NCBI GenBank assembly: GCA_948470755.1
Contig: CAOKPU010000015.1
Location: 1-50,624 of the forward strand
DNA from: an uncultured Lachnospiraceae bacterium
Lineage (GTDB): Bacteria > Bacillota > Clostridia > Lachnospirales > Lachnospiraceae
Reading direction: 5' to 3'
Length of the DNA: 50,624 nt
In this document: positions 17,410 through 27,435 of the stretch, in pieces
Position numbering within the stretch: the stretch's first letter is position 1
Layout: the number at the start of each line of letters is the position of its first letter
The notes under the pieces: model-generated
Databases searched by the model: none
What the model saw: only the letters and a program-made list of their open reading frames with translations
Told to the model about the DNA's origin: nothing
Position numbers and translations under genes: made by a program

Positions 17410-18287
17410 CCCTGTCCACCGCTTCCGGCCGCATTCTTCATCTTAATCTGCTTCATAATCTGATCCCGTAGCGCACGGGCCCTATCCTTCATCCTGGCGT
17501 TGGCGTTAGGCGACGTGATGACGCCGCCGATTAACTTGGCAGCCACATCGAACTGTTCAAACTTCATTGCCGTAACGGCGATCACATAGTCGACCGTAGA
17601 CTCATCCATGCCGCACATCGGAAAACTTTCCGACTGTCTCGCCGTAAGGAAACCGTCCAACGCGCTTTTTAGGAATTCCTTTTCTTCTTCGTCTATCTTC
17701 TTTTTCTTATCCGCATATCCCTCTTCCGATTTATCTAGGTGTTCGCCTTTCCCTCTCAAAAGCCATGCCGTCTTTAAACAGATGTATGCTTTCTCGCTCG
17801 GCTTTGCCAACTTTACTATCGCGTTGGCCAAAGCCAGTTTATACCGCTCCAGCGCCTCGTCATACGTATACGTTTCCCTTTTATCCTCATCCCTTGGACG
17901 GAAATTAGCCGAAATCTTTTCTTTAATAAACTTCGCCTGCGGCAACGTCAAAAACTTGAAATAACGGCTTAATGCAGCATAGCCGCAGCGCGGGCATAAG
18001 ATCACATCATATTTCAGCGTATCCATATGCTCATACTTCGGACGCAGATCCATATCGCTGCCAATCAGCCTTACCCGCCCTACTTTTACTGTTTTTACCT
18101 TAAACTCTTTATCGCAGATAGGACATGTATGCGACTTATTAAATAAAAAATCCTGCTCATGAAACGTAGGAAGCGCCGCCTTTGCATCCGCTTCCTTTTT
18201 ATCATCCGCCTTGGGCTTCTCATATAAATCCATATTTTCCAAGGCTCCCAGCCCAAACCGGCTCAATCCAGATAACAATCCTGCCAT
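17406..18287 (-). CDS. DUF2225 family protein
   Basis: A 293-residue cytosolic protein of family DUF2225; no biochemical role is established that I know of. Two CxxC pairs, CPICDKEFKVKTVKVGRVR (about residue 56) and ILCPRCGYAALSRYF (about residue 97), form a likely zinc site. The C-terminal half is helical with TPR-like pairs, including EALERYKLALANAIVKLAKP. GGAGG precedes the ATG at a good distance. The MocR-type regulator gene overlaps its stop codon. Upstream, 18288-18414, no signal was seen. Confidence 0.8.
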   Translation of the reverse strand: MAGLLSGLSRFGLGALENMDLYEKPKADDKKEADAKAALPTFHEQDFLFNKSHTCPICDKEFKVKTVKVGRVRLIGSDMDLRPKYEHMDTLKYDVILCPRCGYAALSRYFKFLTLPQAKFIKEKISANFRPRDEDKRETYTYDEALERYKLALANAIVKLAKPSEKAYICLKTAWLLRGKGEHLDKSEEGYADKKKKIDEEEKEFLKSALDGFLTARQSESFPMCGMDESTVDYVIAVTAMKFEQFDVAAKLIGGVITSPNANARMKDRARALRDQIMKQIKMKNAAGSGGQG

Positions 18288-18414
18288 ATTTTAAACCTCC
18301 AAAACCGCATTCTTTCCTTCCGTTCCTTCTTCCGCATACGATGGCCCAGGCCATGCCCGGCCCTGACGGCTGCCGCATAGGGCCAATGCCCCTCCTCCTG
18401 CTGCAGGTAAACTG

Positions 18415-20121
18415 TTATTTAGGCAATACATAAGAACTTTTCAATGATACAATCCTGTTAAAGACAAGTGCACCCTCTTTGGAGTCCTTACAATCCACGC
18501 AGAAATACCCCTGGCGGACAAATTGGAAGCTGTCGTATTCTTTTGCATCTGCAAGCCCCGGCTCAAGATAGCAGTCCTTTAATACTGTCAGGGAGTTGGG
18601 GTTCAGATTTAATGAACCGTCCTCATTATATACCCCCTTCTCTTCATCAATAATATTCTCATACAGTCTGACTTCCGCCTTCACTGCCTGCAAAGCAGGC
18701 ACCCAATGTATCGTGCCTTTTACCTTCCTCCCCGTAAACCCGGTCCCGCATTTTGTTTCCGGGTCATACGTACAGTGGACCTCAATCACTTTCCCGTCCT
18801 CATCCTTTATACATCCTGTACATTTTACAAAATAGGCGTTCATCAGCCTTACTTCATTGCCCGGATACAACCGGAAATATTTTTTAGGAGGTTCTTCCAT
18901 AAAGTCTTCCCTGTCGATATATAATTCCCTTCCAAACGGTACTTCCCGGGTACCCATGGAATCGTTCTCCATATTATTGGCTACCGTCAGCATCTCCGTC
19001 TGCCCTTCCGGGTAATTATCAATAATCAGTTTTACCGGGTCAAGAACCGCCATCATCCTGGGCCTTTTCAACTTCAAATCTTCCCGGATACAATATTCCA
19101 GCATGGCATAGTCTACGGAGGAATTGCTTTTGGATACACCGCATAAGTCAACAAACATTTTAATTGATTCCGGCGTAAACCCCCTTCTCCTCAATGCGGC
19201 TATCGATACAAGCCTGGGATCATCCCAGCCATCCACAATGCCGTCTTCCACCAGCTTTTTAATATATCTTTTCCCTGTCACCACATTTGTCAGATACAGT
19301 TTTGCAAATTCAATCTGCCTGGGCGGGTTAGGATATTCCAGTTCCCTTACAACCCATTCATAGAGCGGCCTATGGTCTTCAAACTCCAACGTACAAATAG
19401 AATGGGTAATCCCTTCAATAGCGTCTTCAATCGGATGGGCAAAATCATACATGGGATAAATGCACCACCTTTCCCCTGTATTATGGTGCGCCATGTGTGC
19501 CACCCGGTATAGGATCGGGTCACGCATATTGATATTCGGCGACTTCATATCAATCTTCGCACGGAGTACTTTTTCCCCATCCTGATAAACGCCGTTTTTC
19601 ATCTCTTCAAACAGTTTCAGGTTTTCTTCTATGCTTCTGCCCCGGTTCGGATCATCCCTTCCCGGCTCCGTCAACGTCCCCCTGTATTCCTTCATCTGCT
19701 CCGCCGTCAGATCCGATACATACGCTTTCCCTTTCCTGATCAGTTTCACGGCCCCTTCATACATCTGTTCAAAATAATCGGAAGCAAAAAACAGCCGGTC
19801 TTCCCAGTCGGCCCCCAACCATTCGATATCCTCTTTTATTGATTCTACAAACTCCGTCTTTTCTTTCGTCGGGTTCGTATCGTCAAAACGCATATTAAAC
19901 TGCCCGTTATACTGCTTTGCTAATCCGTAATTGAGCAAAATGCTCTTCGCATGGCCGATATGCAGATATCCGTTAGGTTCCGGCGGAAACCTGGTGTGTA
20001 CCCTGTCATAGATGCCTTCCGCGAGATCCTTGTCGATCATCTGCTCTATAAAATTTCTGGAAACCGTCTCTTTTTCCCCTTCTTGAAGCTGTCCGTTTTC
20101 TGTATTTACCATCTCACTCAT
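18415..20121 (-). CDS. glnS: Glutaminyl-tRNA synthetase
   Basis: Class I aminoacyl-tRNA synthetase that charges tRNA-Gln directly. From the ATG at 20121 it is 568 residues. HIGH motif: [16 protein letters not shown]. The second signature region reads [12 protein letters not shown] then [22 protein letters not shown], matching the VMSKRK...WDDPRM region of GlnRS but with a degenerate KMSKS loop. The C-terminal two beta-barrels that read the anticodon are present; there is no YqeY fusion. The chosen ATG has no ribosome site of its own: it overlaps the stop codon of an 8-codon frame that has a strong GGAGG, so translation probably reaches glnS by coupling. No T-box leader was recognised. Confidence 0.93.
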   Translation of the reverse strand: MSEMVNTENGQLQEGEKETVSRNFIEQMIDKDLAEGIYDRVHTRFPPEPNGYLHIGHAKSILLNYGLAKQYNGQFNMRFDDTNPTKEKTEFVESIKEDIEWLGADWEDRLFFASDYFEQMYEGAVKLIRKGKAYVSDLTAEQMKEYRGTLTEPGRDDPNRGRSIEENLKLFEEMKNGVYQDGEKVLRAKIDMKSPNINMRDPILYRVAHMAHHNTGERWCIYPMYDFAHPIEDAIEGITHSICTLEFEDHRPLYEWVVRELEYPNPPRQIEFAKLYLTNVVTGKRYIKKLVEDGIVDGWDDPRLVSIAALRRRGFTPESIKMFVDLCGVSKSNSSVDYAMLEYCIREDLKLKRPRMMAVLDPVKLIIDNYPEGQTEMLTVANNMENDSMGTREVPFGRELYIDREDFMEEPPKKYFRLYPGNEVRLMNAYFVKCTGCIKDEDGKVIEVHCTYDPETKCGTGFTGRKVKGTIHWVPALQAVKAEVRLYENIIDEEKGVYNEDGSLNLNPNSLTVLKDCYLEPGLADAKEYDSFQFVRQGYFCVDCKDSKEGALVFNRIVSLKSSYVLPK

Positions 20122-20144
20122 AAAATATGCCCGTTGTGATTCAT
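20118..20144 (-). CDS. Possible 8-residue leader peptide (MNHNGHIL) overlapping glnS start
   Basis: ACGGAGGC directly precedes an ATG that opens the frame M-N-H-N-G-H-I-L-stop; its TGA overlaps the glnS ATG as ATGA. The strong ribosome site and the overlap suggest translational coupling. The alternative is that glnS starts at a non-ATG codon further upstream in its own frame, which stays open up to 20205. No expression evidence is available. Confidence 0.45.
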   Translation of the reverse strand: MNHNGHIL

Positions 20145-20291
20145 GCCTCCGTTTATACGGGACTACCTCCTCAAATCTATTAATCTGACAATCAATACTA
20201 ATCAATTAATAATTATACTATCATAAAAAATATAAATAATAAAGATTAATTTTTTCATCGGCAAAACTTCGACGCTTTACGAAGGACCTTC

Positions 20292-20340
20292 TTCGGGCGT
20301 CAAAAGGCCCATCCGGCGGCCCCGTCTGGCAGATGGCACA
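20292..20340. repeat. Dispersed repeat, copy E (one arm only)
   Basis: CTTCGGGCGTCAAAAGGCCC through CTGGCAGATGGCACA matches the left arm of copy D over its whole ~49 bases; the middle and the other arm are absent. It abuts the terminator of the XRE gene. Confidence 0.75.
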
Positions 20341-20376
20341 AAAATAGCCATCAGGCTTCCCACCCAATGGCTATTA
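20340..20376 (-). terminator. Terminator of the XRE regulator gene
   Basis: Minus strand: AATAGCCAT and ATGGCTATT pair as a 9-bp stem around a 15-base loop, followed by TTTTTG. The stem starts at the stop codon of the gene itself. Confidence 0.75.
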
Positions 20377-20736
20377 CACATCATCTTGTTGTATGGACTT
20401 TTCCAACAGTTTGCTGAAATGCCGGTAGCTTCGCAAGAACTCGGGCAAAGCCCTCATTTCAGCATCCGAAAAAGATTCCATCAATCCTGCAACTTCATTT
20501 ATATAAATCACTTTGGCTTTTACGACACTGTCGCAAAGCAGCTCATCTACCGAACAACCAAGAATATTCGCTATATCTACAATTTTTTCCAAACTCACCT
20601 TTGTCTTTGCATTTTCAATATTGCTAATATGCTGAGTTGATAAATCCGCCGCCGATGCCAACTCTGCCTGCGACATTCTCGCTTTATCCCTCCGCGCCTT
20701 TACCCTTGCCCCCAATTTCACGTAATCAACCGGCAT
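20374..20736 (-). CDS. XRE family helix-turn-helix regulator
   Basis: About 120 residues. A Cro/C1-type helix-turn-helix fills residues about 8-65 (LGARVKARRDKARMSQAELASAADLSTQHISNIENAKTKVS); the C-terminal ~50 residues (YINEVAGLMESFSDAEMRAL...) are of unknown role and may mediate dimerisation. The start is uncertain between ATG codons at 20736 and 20751; AAGGAT fits the 20736 start loosely. It is monocistronic with its own terminator. Targets are not known. The ~150 bases between it and guaB (20800-20951) show nothing I can name. Confidence 0.8.
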   Translation of the reverse strand: MPVDYVKLGARVKARRDKARMSQAELASAADLSTQHISNIENAKTKVSLEKIVDIANILGCSVDELLCDSVVKAKVIYINEVAGLMESFSDAEMRALPEFLRSYRHFSKLLEKSIQQDDV

Positions 20737-20951
20737 TCTTATCACCATTATCCTTTGTACCGCAAATCCTAAAATTACCAATATTTGTAAATATTGCATT
20801 AATTGTATAAAATTTGATACAAAAATGGAATCAACTAAGCAAATAGTCTATTCCCCTGGTTTATCTTGCCGTTTTCTTCTGTCAGGAACTTTTCCCTATA
20901 TCATGTAAAGCCGCATCATGAACGCATCGTAAAATCAAGCCTGGAGCTTCC

Positions 20952-22418
<1,467 letters not shown>

Positions 22419-22494
22419 CTATTGTGTCCTATATGCCGCCCCTTCCGGAAAATGGCAGCATTTTCTATGTTTCAGCCGTCCAATTTATAAATGA

Positions 22495-22539
22495 ATAGTG
22501 ATGTAAGTTTGAAAAAGTTTATCAAACTTACATCACTAT
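22495..22539. other. 18-bp perfect hairpin between DUF6106 gene and guaB
   Basis: ATAGTGATGTAAGTTTGA (22495-22512) and its exact reverse complement (22522-22539) flank a 9-base loop. It begins two bases after the DUF6106 stop codon and ends about 90 bases before guaB. There is no T-run after it, so it is not a textbook terminator; it may stabilise or end the upstream transcript or serve as a binding site. It is unrelated to the dispersed repeat family. Confidence 0.65.
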
Positions 22540-22540
22540 G

Positions 22541-23041
22541 TCAATCCGTAAATACCTTTCTCGGCGCAATATTTTTCATTGCCTTTACCATATCCATGCT
22601 GGGTTCCAAAATGACCTTGATCCCGCCGTCATAATACATGGCATACCTTTTATCCGGCTGGCCTTCCACCCCGGAACTATAATCTAACGTTTTCACCGTC
22701 CTGTTCTTATATTCATCCAAATGCCACGATTTGATGGGTGCAAGGATTTCCATGCTGTCTATCTCATATTTCGTCACGTTTTTCCTCTTCGTCTTAGCCA
22801 TCACCTTATCAATCGTAATCTCCTTATCCAGATAAAGATATTCATACTCCAGATCGGAATTCATATAAACAAAATAAGCCGCTACGGCCATTCCTAAGCC
22901 GATCAGCATTGCCGGCCAGATAAAAAGGCAGAAACCTACAAACAAAAAGACTACTGCCATCGCTATCGTCAACATTCTAAGAAACAGCATCCCCGTGCTT
23001 GTCTTTTTCTTTACAAGGCATTCCACGTATGTTTCGCTCAT
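22541..23041 (-). CDS. DUF6106-type membrane protein
   Basis: About 166 residues from the ATG that begins MSETYVECLVKKK. Two adjacent hydrophobic segments (about residues 20-58: LFLRMLTIAMAVVFLFVGFCLF, then PAMLIGLGMAVAAYFVY) form a membrane hairpin; the C-terminal ~105 residues are a beta-rich cytosolic domain resembling a PH-like fold (YEYLYLDKEITIDKVMAKTKRK...). I recognise it as a Clostridia family (DUF6106) without known function. AAGGTGG precedes the start. It lies upstream of guaB on the same strand, separated by the 18-bp hairpin. Confidence 0.65.
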   Translation of the reverse strand: MSETYVECLVKKKTSTGMLFLRMLTIAMAVVFLFVGFCLFIWPAMLIGLGMAVAAYFVYMNSDLEYEYLYLDKEITIDKVMAKTKRKNVTKYEIDSMEILAPIKSWHLDEYKNRTVKTLDYSSGVEGQPDKRYAMYYDGGIKVILEPSMDMVKAMKNIAPRKVFTD

Positions 23042-23087
23042 CATATTCTTTACCACCTTATCCCTGATTATGTGATTTCATTCATGT

Positions 23088-23120
23088 CCGCCGGATAAAC
23101 CTTTTGACGCCTGAATCCTA
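23088..23120. repeat. Dispersed repeat, copy F (short end fragment)
   Basis: CCGCCGGATAAACCTTTTGACGCCTGAATCC matches the right end of copy D with a few changes. It lies in the divergent gap between the DUF6106 gene and the promoter at 23273. Only the end is retained. Confidence 0.6.
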
Positions 23121-23272
23121 TTAAAATAAAAAAGCGCGTCCCTTTGGAAGACTTTTGTATAATAGGATTATCATATTATAAATCGCACAAACTTTCAAGG
23201 GGCAATTGGCTAAAAACGGCAGCCGTTTTGATTCCTTTTATTCTTTTTTTACAATATTTCTTTCCCTGTTCA

Positions 23273-23301
23273 TTGACACTTAATTTTTTTACGGCTATGA
23301 T
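23273..23301 (+). promoter_or_regulatory. Strong sigma-A type promoter for the leader at 23308
   Basis: A perfect TTGACA (23273-23278), a 17-base spacer and TATGAT (23296-23301). Transcription should begin near 23308, about 168 bases before the next start codon. This is among the best promoter matches in the window. Confidence 0.75.
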
Positions 23302-23307
23302 GGACTA

Positions 23308-23476
23308 TAATGATCGGGGGCAAATCCCCGCTTGAAAATATCGCCTGACAGGACTGCCGTCTATCGGCGGGTCCTTACACAGGATACGGAGCGCATTGTA
23401 CTAAGTGAACTTATTCTCTTACCATGCATTATGCTAATGCCCGGATTCGCGGGTTGAGCAGGAATGGAGGATTACT
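23308..23476 (+). ncRNA. Candidate structured 5' leader or small RNA, family not recognised
   Basis: Between the strong promoter and the ATG at 23477 there are about 168 untranslated bases with four hairpins in a row: CGGGG-GCAAAT-CCCCG (23315-23330); GGACTGCCG paired with CGGCGGGTCC, with one bulge (23351-23374); GCATTA-TGC-TAATGC (23426-23440); and CCCG-GATTCG-CGGG (23440-23453). The last two share a base and may be alternatives. It does not match any riboswitch consensus I can recall (purine, TPP, SAM, lysine, glycine, c-di-GMP, ZTP, T-box). It may be a regulatory leader or a small RNA gene. The structure is drawn by eye. Confidence 0.4.
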
Positions 23477-24244
23477 ATGGCCATGAGGGACGAAGTAAAA
23501 GAACAGCAGCAAAAATTAAAAGGAAAGACTTTCCGTGAAAAACTAGGATATTTCTGGGATTATTATAAAATACATACCATAGTTGGCCTGTTTGTCATTT
23601 TTACGGCAGGGATTTTCATTAAGGATATGATAAGCAGTAAAGATACGGCTTTTTCCGCCGTTATCTTAAATTCCTACGGTTTTGAAACACAGGAAAGTTT
23701 TCAGGAAGATTTTGCGGCCTATGCCGGCATCGATACGGACGATTACCACTGCATGATCGATACATCTTCCACATTTTCCCTTACTTCCATGACCCAGCTT
23801 GACTTTGCCTTCTCCCAGCGCATCGCCGCTCAGGTGCAGACAAACGCCTTGGACGCTTTCGTCAGCGATCCCTCGGTTTTCCAGCATTATGCGGAAGCAA
23901 TGATGTTCCTGAACCTGCGGGAAGTCCTTTCCGAACAAGAATATAAAAAGTACGAGCCTTATTTTTACTATATCGACGCCGCCGTTATAGAAGAAAAAAA
24001 TACAATGGATGAAAACGTCCCCTTAGAAGGGCAGGCAAAATCCCCCTCCGGCCCGGAAGATCCCGCAGGCCCCGCTGCCATGGAAGAGCCGGTGCCAGTG
24101 GGCGTCTATCTGAAGGATTCCGCAAAGCTTGCCGAATGGAAATGCTATGCCGGCATAGACGCAACTCCCATCTTCGGCTTCGTAAACACTTCAAACCGTG
24201 CGGATCTTAGCCGCCTTTTCCTTCAATACCTGACCGCGAACTAA
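23477..24244 (+). CDS. Membrane-anchored protein of unknown function
   Basis: A 255-residue protein I cannot assign to a named family. Residues 1-30 are charged and cytoplasmic (KEQQQKLKGKTFREKLGYFWDYY); one membrane helix follows (about 33-52, IHTIVGLFVIFTAGIFI); the rest should lie outside the cell. The outer part has a fold-like region (about 58-165) reminiscent of extracellular solute-binding domains (LDAFVSDPSVFQHYAEAMMFLNLREVL), then a low-complexity linker rich in Pro/Glu/Gly (about 178-205), then a short domain (PVGVYLKDSAKLAEWKCYAG). GGAGG precedes the ATG. It lies behind the structured leader at 23308-23476, which may control it. Confidence 0.65.
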   Translation: MAMRDEVKEQQQKLKGKTFREKLGYFWDYYKIHTIVGLFVIFTAGIFIKDMISSKDTAFSAVILNSYGFETQESFQEDFAAYAGIDTDDYHCMIDTSSTFSLTSMTQLDFAFSQRIAAQVQTNALDAFVSDPSVFQHYAEAMMFLNLREVLSEQEYKKYEPYFYYIDAAVIEEKNTMDENVPLEGQAKSPSGPEDPAGPAAMEEPVPVGVYLKDSAKLAEWKCYAGIDATPIFGFVNTSNRADLSRLFLQYLTAN

Positions 24245-24295
24245 TTTGGGCAAGCGACCTTCGGCTTCAGGATCTTTATGAGGGCTTTTGAATGT

Positions 24296-24517
24296 TCAAT
24301 AAATTTCGATACTGCCAAACCGAATATCCGGCCGCGTTTCCATGCCAACCGTTTCTAAGAAAAGCCCAAACACTGCAGCCGGCAGCGCTTTACCCAGATA
24401 CCGTATGTATTGGGGAGTAGGTTTCCCGGCAGGAAAAATAAGGAATGGCAGAAAACGTGTCCGCATTGTCCCCAGAATCACCATAACAACTACAATAATC
24501 TGCTCTGCCAGGCTCAT
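24296..24517 (-). pseudogene. azlD: AzlD remnant (branched-chain amino acid export subunit)
   Basis: The minus strand begins [20 protein letters not shown] then [32 protein letters not shown], typical of AzlD, the small partner of the AzlC exporter. After AAVFGL the frame changes to [22 protein letters not shown]-stop, where the family has about 50 more membrane residues. The frame is therefore broken or truncated near 24360. The ATG overlaps the AzlC remnant stop (ATGA), the normal arrangement of the pair. Confidence 0.75.
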
Positions 24518-24640
24518 TCCGGACCGCCCTCCATCGGTTTTCTTAAAACAGTCAGCGCTGCAAGGATTGCGGCCATTGCCGGGATAATAAAATGATCCTC
24601 CCCAAAAACATTTCTAATATTGTCTTATGGATGCCGCCCT
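24514..24640 (-). pseudogene. azlC: AzlC remnant (C-terminal end only)
   Basis: The minus strand gives [20 protein letters not shown] followed by RKPMEGGPE and a stop overlapping the azlD start. This matches the last membrane helix and tail of AzlC permeases. The preceding ~200 residues are missing: the aspartokinase gene ends only 15 bases beyond. The pair is the scar of a deletion that removed most of an azlCD operon. Confidence 0.6.
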
Positions 24641-24654
24641 TTAGCAAACATTTC

Positions 24655-25974
24655 TTACAACTGCAGCTCTACAAATATCTTGTAGATCGCCCGGATCGCA
24701 TTTTCAAAATCATCATCAGAAACACCGATAATAATATTCAGTTCGCTGGAACCCTGGTCGATCATCCTTACATTAACGTTCGCATGAGCCAATGCGGAGA
24801 ATATCCTTCCCGCAGTCCCTCTCGTGGACTTCATCCCCCGCCCCACTACAGCGATCAGGGCCAGATCCGATTCAATATCAATGGTATCCGGATCCGCCAG
24901 TCTATGAATTGCGGAAACCACCTTCTGTTCTTTATCCATAAACTCATCCTGATGGACGAAAACCGTCATTGTATCGATGCCGGACGGCACATGTTCAAAA
25001 GAAATCCCATAATCCTCAAAAGCCTGGAGGACTTTTCTTCCAAACCCAATCTCTGCGTTCATCATATCCTTCTCAATATTGACCGAACAAAATCCTTTTT
25101 TCCCGGCAATACCCGTAATCACATACTTGGATTTCTGGCAGGTGCTTTCCACAATCCATGTGCCTCTTGCCTCAGGACAATTAGTGTTACGGATATTGAT
25201 CGGGATCCCTTCCCTCCTGACCGGGAAAATCGCATCCTCATGCAGGACAGTAGCCCCCATATAAGAAAGCTCCCGCAATTCCCGGTACGTAATATTTTCG
25301 ATTCCCGGAGGATTATCTATGATCCTGGGATCCGCCAGCAGGAAACCGGATACATCCGTCCAATTCTCATATACATCCGCCTTGACCGCTCTCGATACGA
25401 TAGATCCTGTAATATCGGAACCGCCTCTGGAAAAAGTCTTCACCCTTCCATCTTCATAAGCCCCGTAAAACCCAGGCACAACCGCCCGTTCCGTCCGGCT
25501 TAAACGCTCCGCCAGGACTTTGTTTGTTTTTTCCGATTCAAATTCCCCCTGTTCATCGAAGAAAATCACCGTTGCCGCATCAATAAATTCATATCCCAAA
25601 TAAGCCGCCATTATAATGCCGTTCAGATATTCCCCCCGGGACGCCGCATAATCCGCCCCTTCTTTTTTCCGGAAGTTTTTCTCTATCGTTTTGAATTCAT
25701 CCTCCAAAGACAGCTCCAGCTTCAAGCCGCCTATAATCTCCTCATAGCGTTCCTTTATGCTTTTTAAATCCTCTTTAAATTCTTCCCCTGCTTCCGCCTT
25801 TGCATAGCAGCTATAAAGCATATCCGTAACTTTTGTGTCCTTATCGTAACGCTTTCCCGGCGCCGAAGGGACCACATATCTTCTTTCCGCATCGCTGCGG
25901 ATAATGTCTCCTGCTTTCCTGAACTGTTCTGCGCTGGCCAAGGAACTGCCGCCGAACTTTACTACTTTTTTCAT
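24655..25974 (-). CDS. lysC: Aspartate kinase
   Basis: A 439-residue monofunctional aspartokinase, the first step from aspartate toward lysine, threonine and methionine. The N-terminal kinase motif MKKVVKFGGSSLASAEQFRK and the later GRGGSDITGSIVSRAV-type segment (TFSRGGSDITGSIVSRAV) mark the ATP and aspartate sites. C-terminal residues about 300-439 hold two ACT domains (ALIAVVGRGMKSTRGTAGRI; VNVRMIDQGSSELNIIIGV) for feedback control by lysine and/or threonine. It is the last gene of the threonine cluster (ACT regulator, hom, apgM-type gene, this gene), with a 121-base gap before it that holds no riboswitch I recognise. Which amino acid inhibits it is not readable; the cluster favours threonine. 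Confidence 0.92.
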   Translation of the reverse strand: MKKVVKFGGSSLASAEQFRKAGDIIRSDAERRYVVPSAPGKRYDKDTKVTDMLYSCYAKAEAGEEFKEDLKSIKERYEEIIGGLKLELSLEDEFKTIEKNFRKKEGADYAASRGEYLNGIIMAAYLGYEFIDAATVIFFDEQGEFESEKTNKVLAERLSRTERAVVPGFYGAYEDGRVKTFSRGGSDITGSIVSRAVKADVYENWTDVSGFLLADPRIIDNPPGIENITYRELRELSYMGATVLHEDAIFPVRREGIPINIRNTNCPEARGTWIVESTCQKSKYVITGIAGKKGFCSVNIEKDMMNAEIGFGRKVLQAFEDYGISFEHVPSGIDTMTVFVHQDEFMDKEQKVVSAIHRLADPDTIDIESDLALIAVVGRGMKSTRGTAGRIFSALAHANVNVRMIDQGSSELNIIIGVSDDDFENAIRAIYKIFVELQL

Positions 25975-26095
25975 AATATTTTCTCCGTTCTGTTTTCTAC
26001 TCTTATACTTAAACTATGATTGCCGCCCACTCCTTGACAGACAAAACCCCGTCCGGAAATATTATTTACAGACCGCACAAAAAAGTCTGGGCAAA

Positions 26096-27310
26096 TCACT
26101 TTTGACGTCCGGTGGTAAAAAAATGTTCCATCAATTGATAGCCCTGATCCACATAATTCCCGCTGTCCTTTCCCGACTTTTCATTATAATCCCGGTTTCC
26201 GGCCAAAGGCGCCGTACTGTCATATAACATATAGGGAACGCTGTCCGCAGTATGCGTCCGTACCCTTATGGGGGTTGGATGATCCGGCAATACTAACAGC
26301 CGGTAATCCACCCCTTCCTTATCCAAACGCTCCGTCAAAAGCTTCAACACCCTGCGATCCAAATACTCAATGGCCCGCACTTTTTTTTCCACGCTTCCCT
26401 GATGCCCCATCTCATCGGGGGCTTCCACATGGACATAGGCAAAGTCATACCCATCTTCCAAAAGGGCCTTCAAAGCCGCCTGCGCTTTACCTTCATAATT
26501 TGTATCCAGGCCGCCGTTAGCTCCTTCCACCTGACAGACGCCCATCCCCGCTCCGGCCGCGATCCCTTTTAACAAATCCACCGCCGAGATCATCATTCCA
26601 CGTTTTCCTGTTTTTTCCTCAAAGGAATCCAATTTGGGCTTCGTCCCTGCCCCCCAGAACCAGCAGCAGTTAGCGGGATTGAGTCCAAGTTTTTTCCTCT
26701 CTTGGTTAAGCGGGTGGTTTACCAGAATATCATAACTTTTTTTCATCATTTCTTTTAAAACCGTATCTACAGGAAGATATGGGCCTATTACCTGACCTAA
26801 CACATCATGGGGAGGCGTCAGATCCACCGCTTCCCCGTTTTCCCAAATCAGGCAGTGACGATAGCTTGTTCCCGTATAAAAATGATACCCCTCTGTTTCT
26901 AATTCCTTCTTAACCGCCTCCAACAAGACTGCGCAGTCCTCCGTACTGATTTCGCCGGAGCTATGATCGAGAATCCTTTTCTCCTCAAACAACGGTTCCT
27001 CTTCCGAAATGGTAACAATATTACAACGCAAAGCAACATCCGTCTCCTTCATCGGCGCTCCTATGCTAAGCGCTTCCAGCGGCGAACGTCCGGAATAATA
27101 AATTTTCGGATCATAACCAAGCACTGCCAGATTCGCCGTATCCGATCCCGGTTTCATCCCGTCCGGTATGGTATGCACCATCCCAATCTCCGCCATCTTA
27201 CTCAGCCTATCCATCTCCGGCGTGGACGCGTATGCCAAAGGCGTCCGGTTTCCCAACGCCTCTATCTCCTCATCCGCCATTCCATCGCCCAACACAACAA
27301 TATATTTCAT
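26096..27310 (-). CDS. ApgM-type phosphoglycerate mutase family protein, probable homoserine kinase
   Basis: About 404 residues of the archaeal-type cofactor-independent phosphoglycerate mutase family (alkaline-phosphatase superfamily). N-terminal metal motif GDGMADE; the phospho-acceptor Ser and neighbours in DGMKPGSDTANLAVLGYDP; later metal ligands in YVHVEAPDEMGHQG and LVLPDHPTPIRVRTHT. The start is set at MKYIVVLGDGM, with GGAG upstream. It sits between homoserine dehydrogenase and aspartokinase with no thrB in sight; comparative genomics has assigned such clustered ApgM-like genes as functional analogues of homoserine kinase. I infer that role here. Glycolytic mutase activity remains possible. 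Confidence 0.8.
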   Translation of the reverse strand: MKYIVVLGDGMADEEIEALGNRTPLAYASTPEMDRLSKMAEIGMVHTIPDGMKPGSDTANLAVLGYDPKIYYSGRSPLEALSIGAPMKETDVALRCNIVTISEEEPLFEEKRILDHSSGEISTEDCAVLLEAVKKELETEGYHFYTGTSYRHCLIWENGEAVDLTPPHDVLGQVIGPYLPVDTVLKEMMKKSYDILVNHPLNQERKKLGLNPANCCWFWGAGTKPKLDSFEEKTGKRGMMISAVDLLKGIAAGAGMGVCQVEGANGGLDTNYEGKAQAALKALLEDGYDFAYVHVEAPDEMGHQGSVEKKVRAIEYLDRRVLKLLTERLDKEGVDYRLLVLPDHPTPIRVRTHTADSVPYMLYDSTAPLAGNRDYNEKSGKDSGNYVDQGYQLMEHFFTTGRQK

Positions 27311-27435
27311 CTCAATCTCCATTCCGGAGCGTTTATGCGACGAAACTGCTCAGGGCTATTTGTGACGCTCCGGCACAAATCCTGATGAAGAATGCCGTTT
27401 TTTAGGTATTCTTCGGTGTAAAAAACGTCTTTTTC

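Noticed and set aside
20122-20290. T-box leader upstream of glnS
   Set aside because: No T-box sequence (AGGGTGGNACCGCG type), no specifier stem and no terminator; the region is plain AT-rich DNA.
23308-23476. Known riboswitch or SRP/6S RNA
   Set aside because: Compared from memory with TPP, SAM, lysine, glycine, ZTP, c-di-GMP, guanidine, SRP and 6S signatures; none fits, so it is left as an unassigned leader.
24592-25503. A 303-codon plus-strand frame opposite the aspartokinase gene
   Set aside because: It is antisense to a well-supported enzyme gene with all motifs, and its translation is low-quality (many Pro/Arg/His, no domain).
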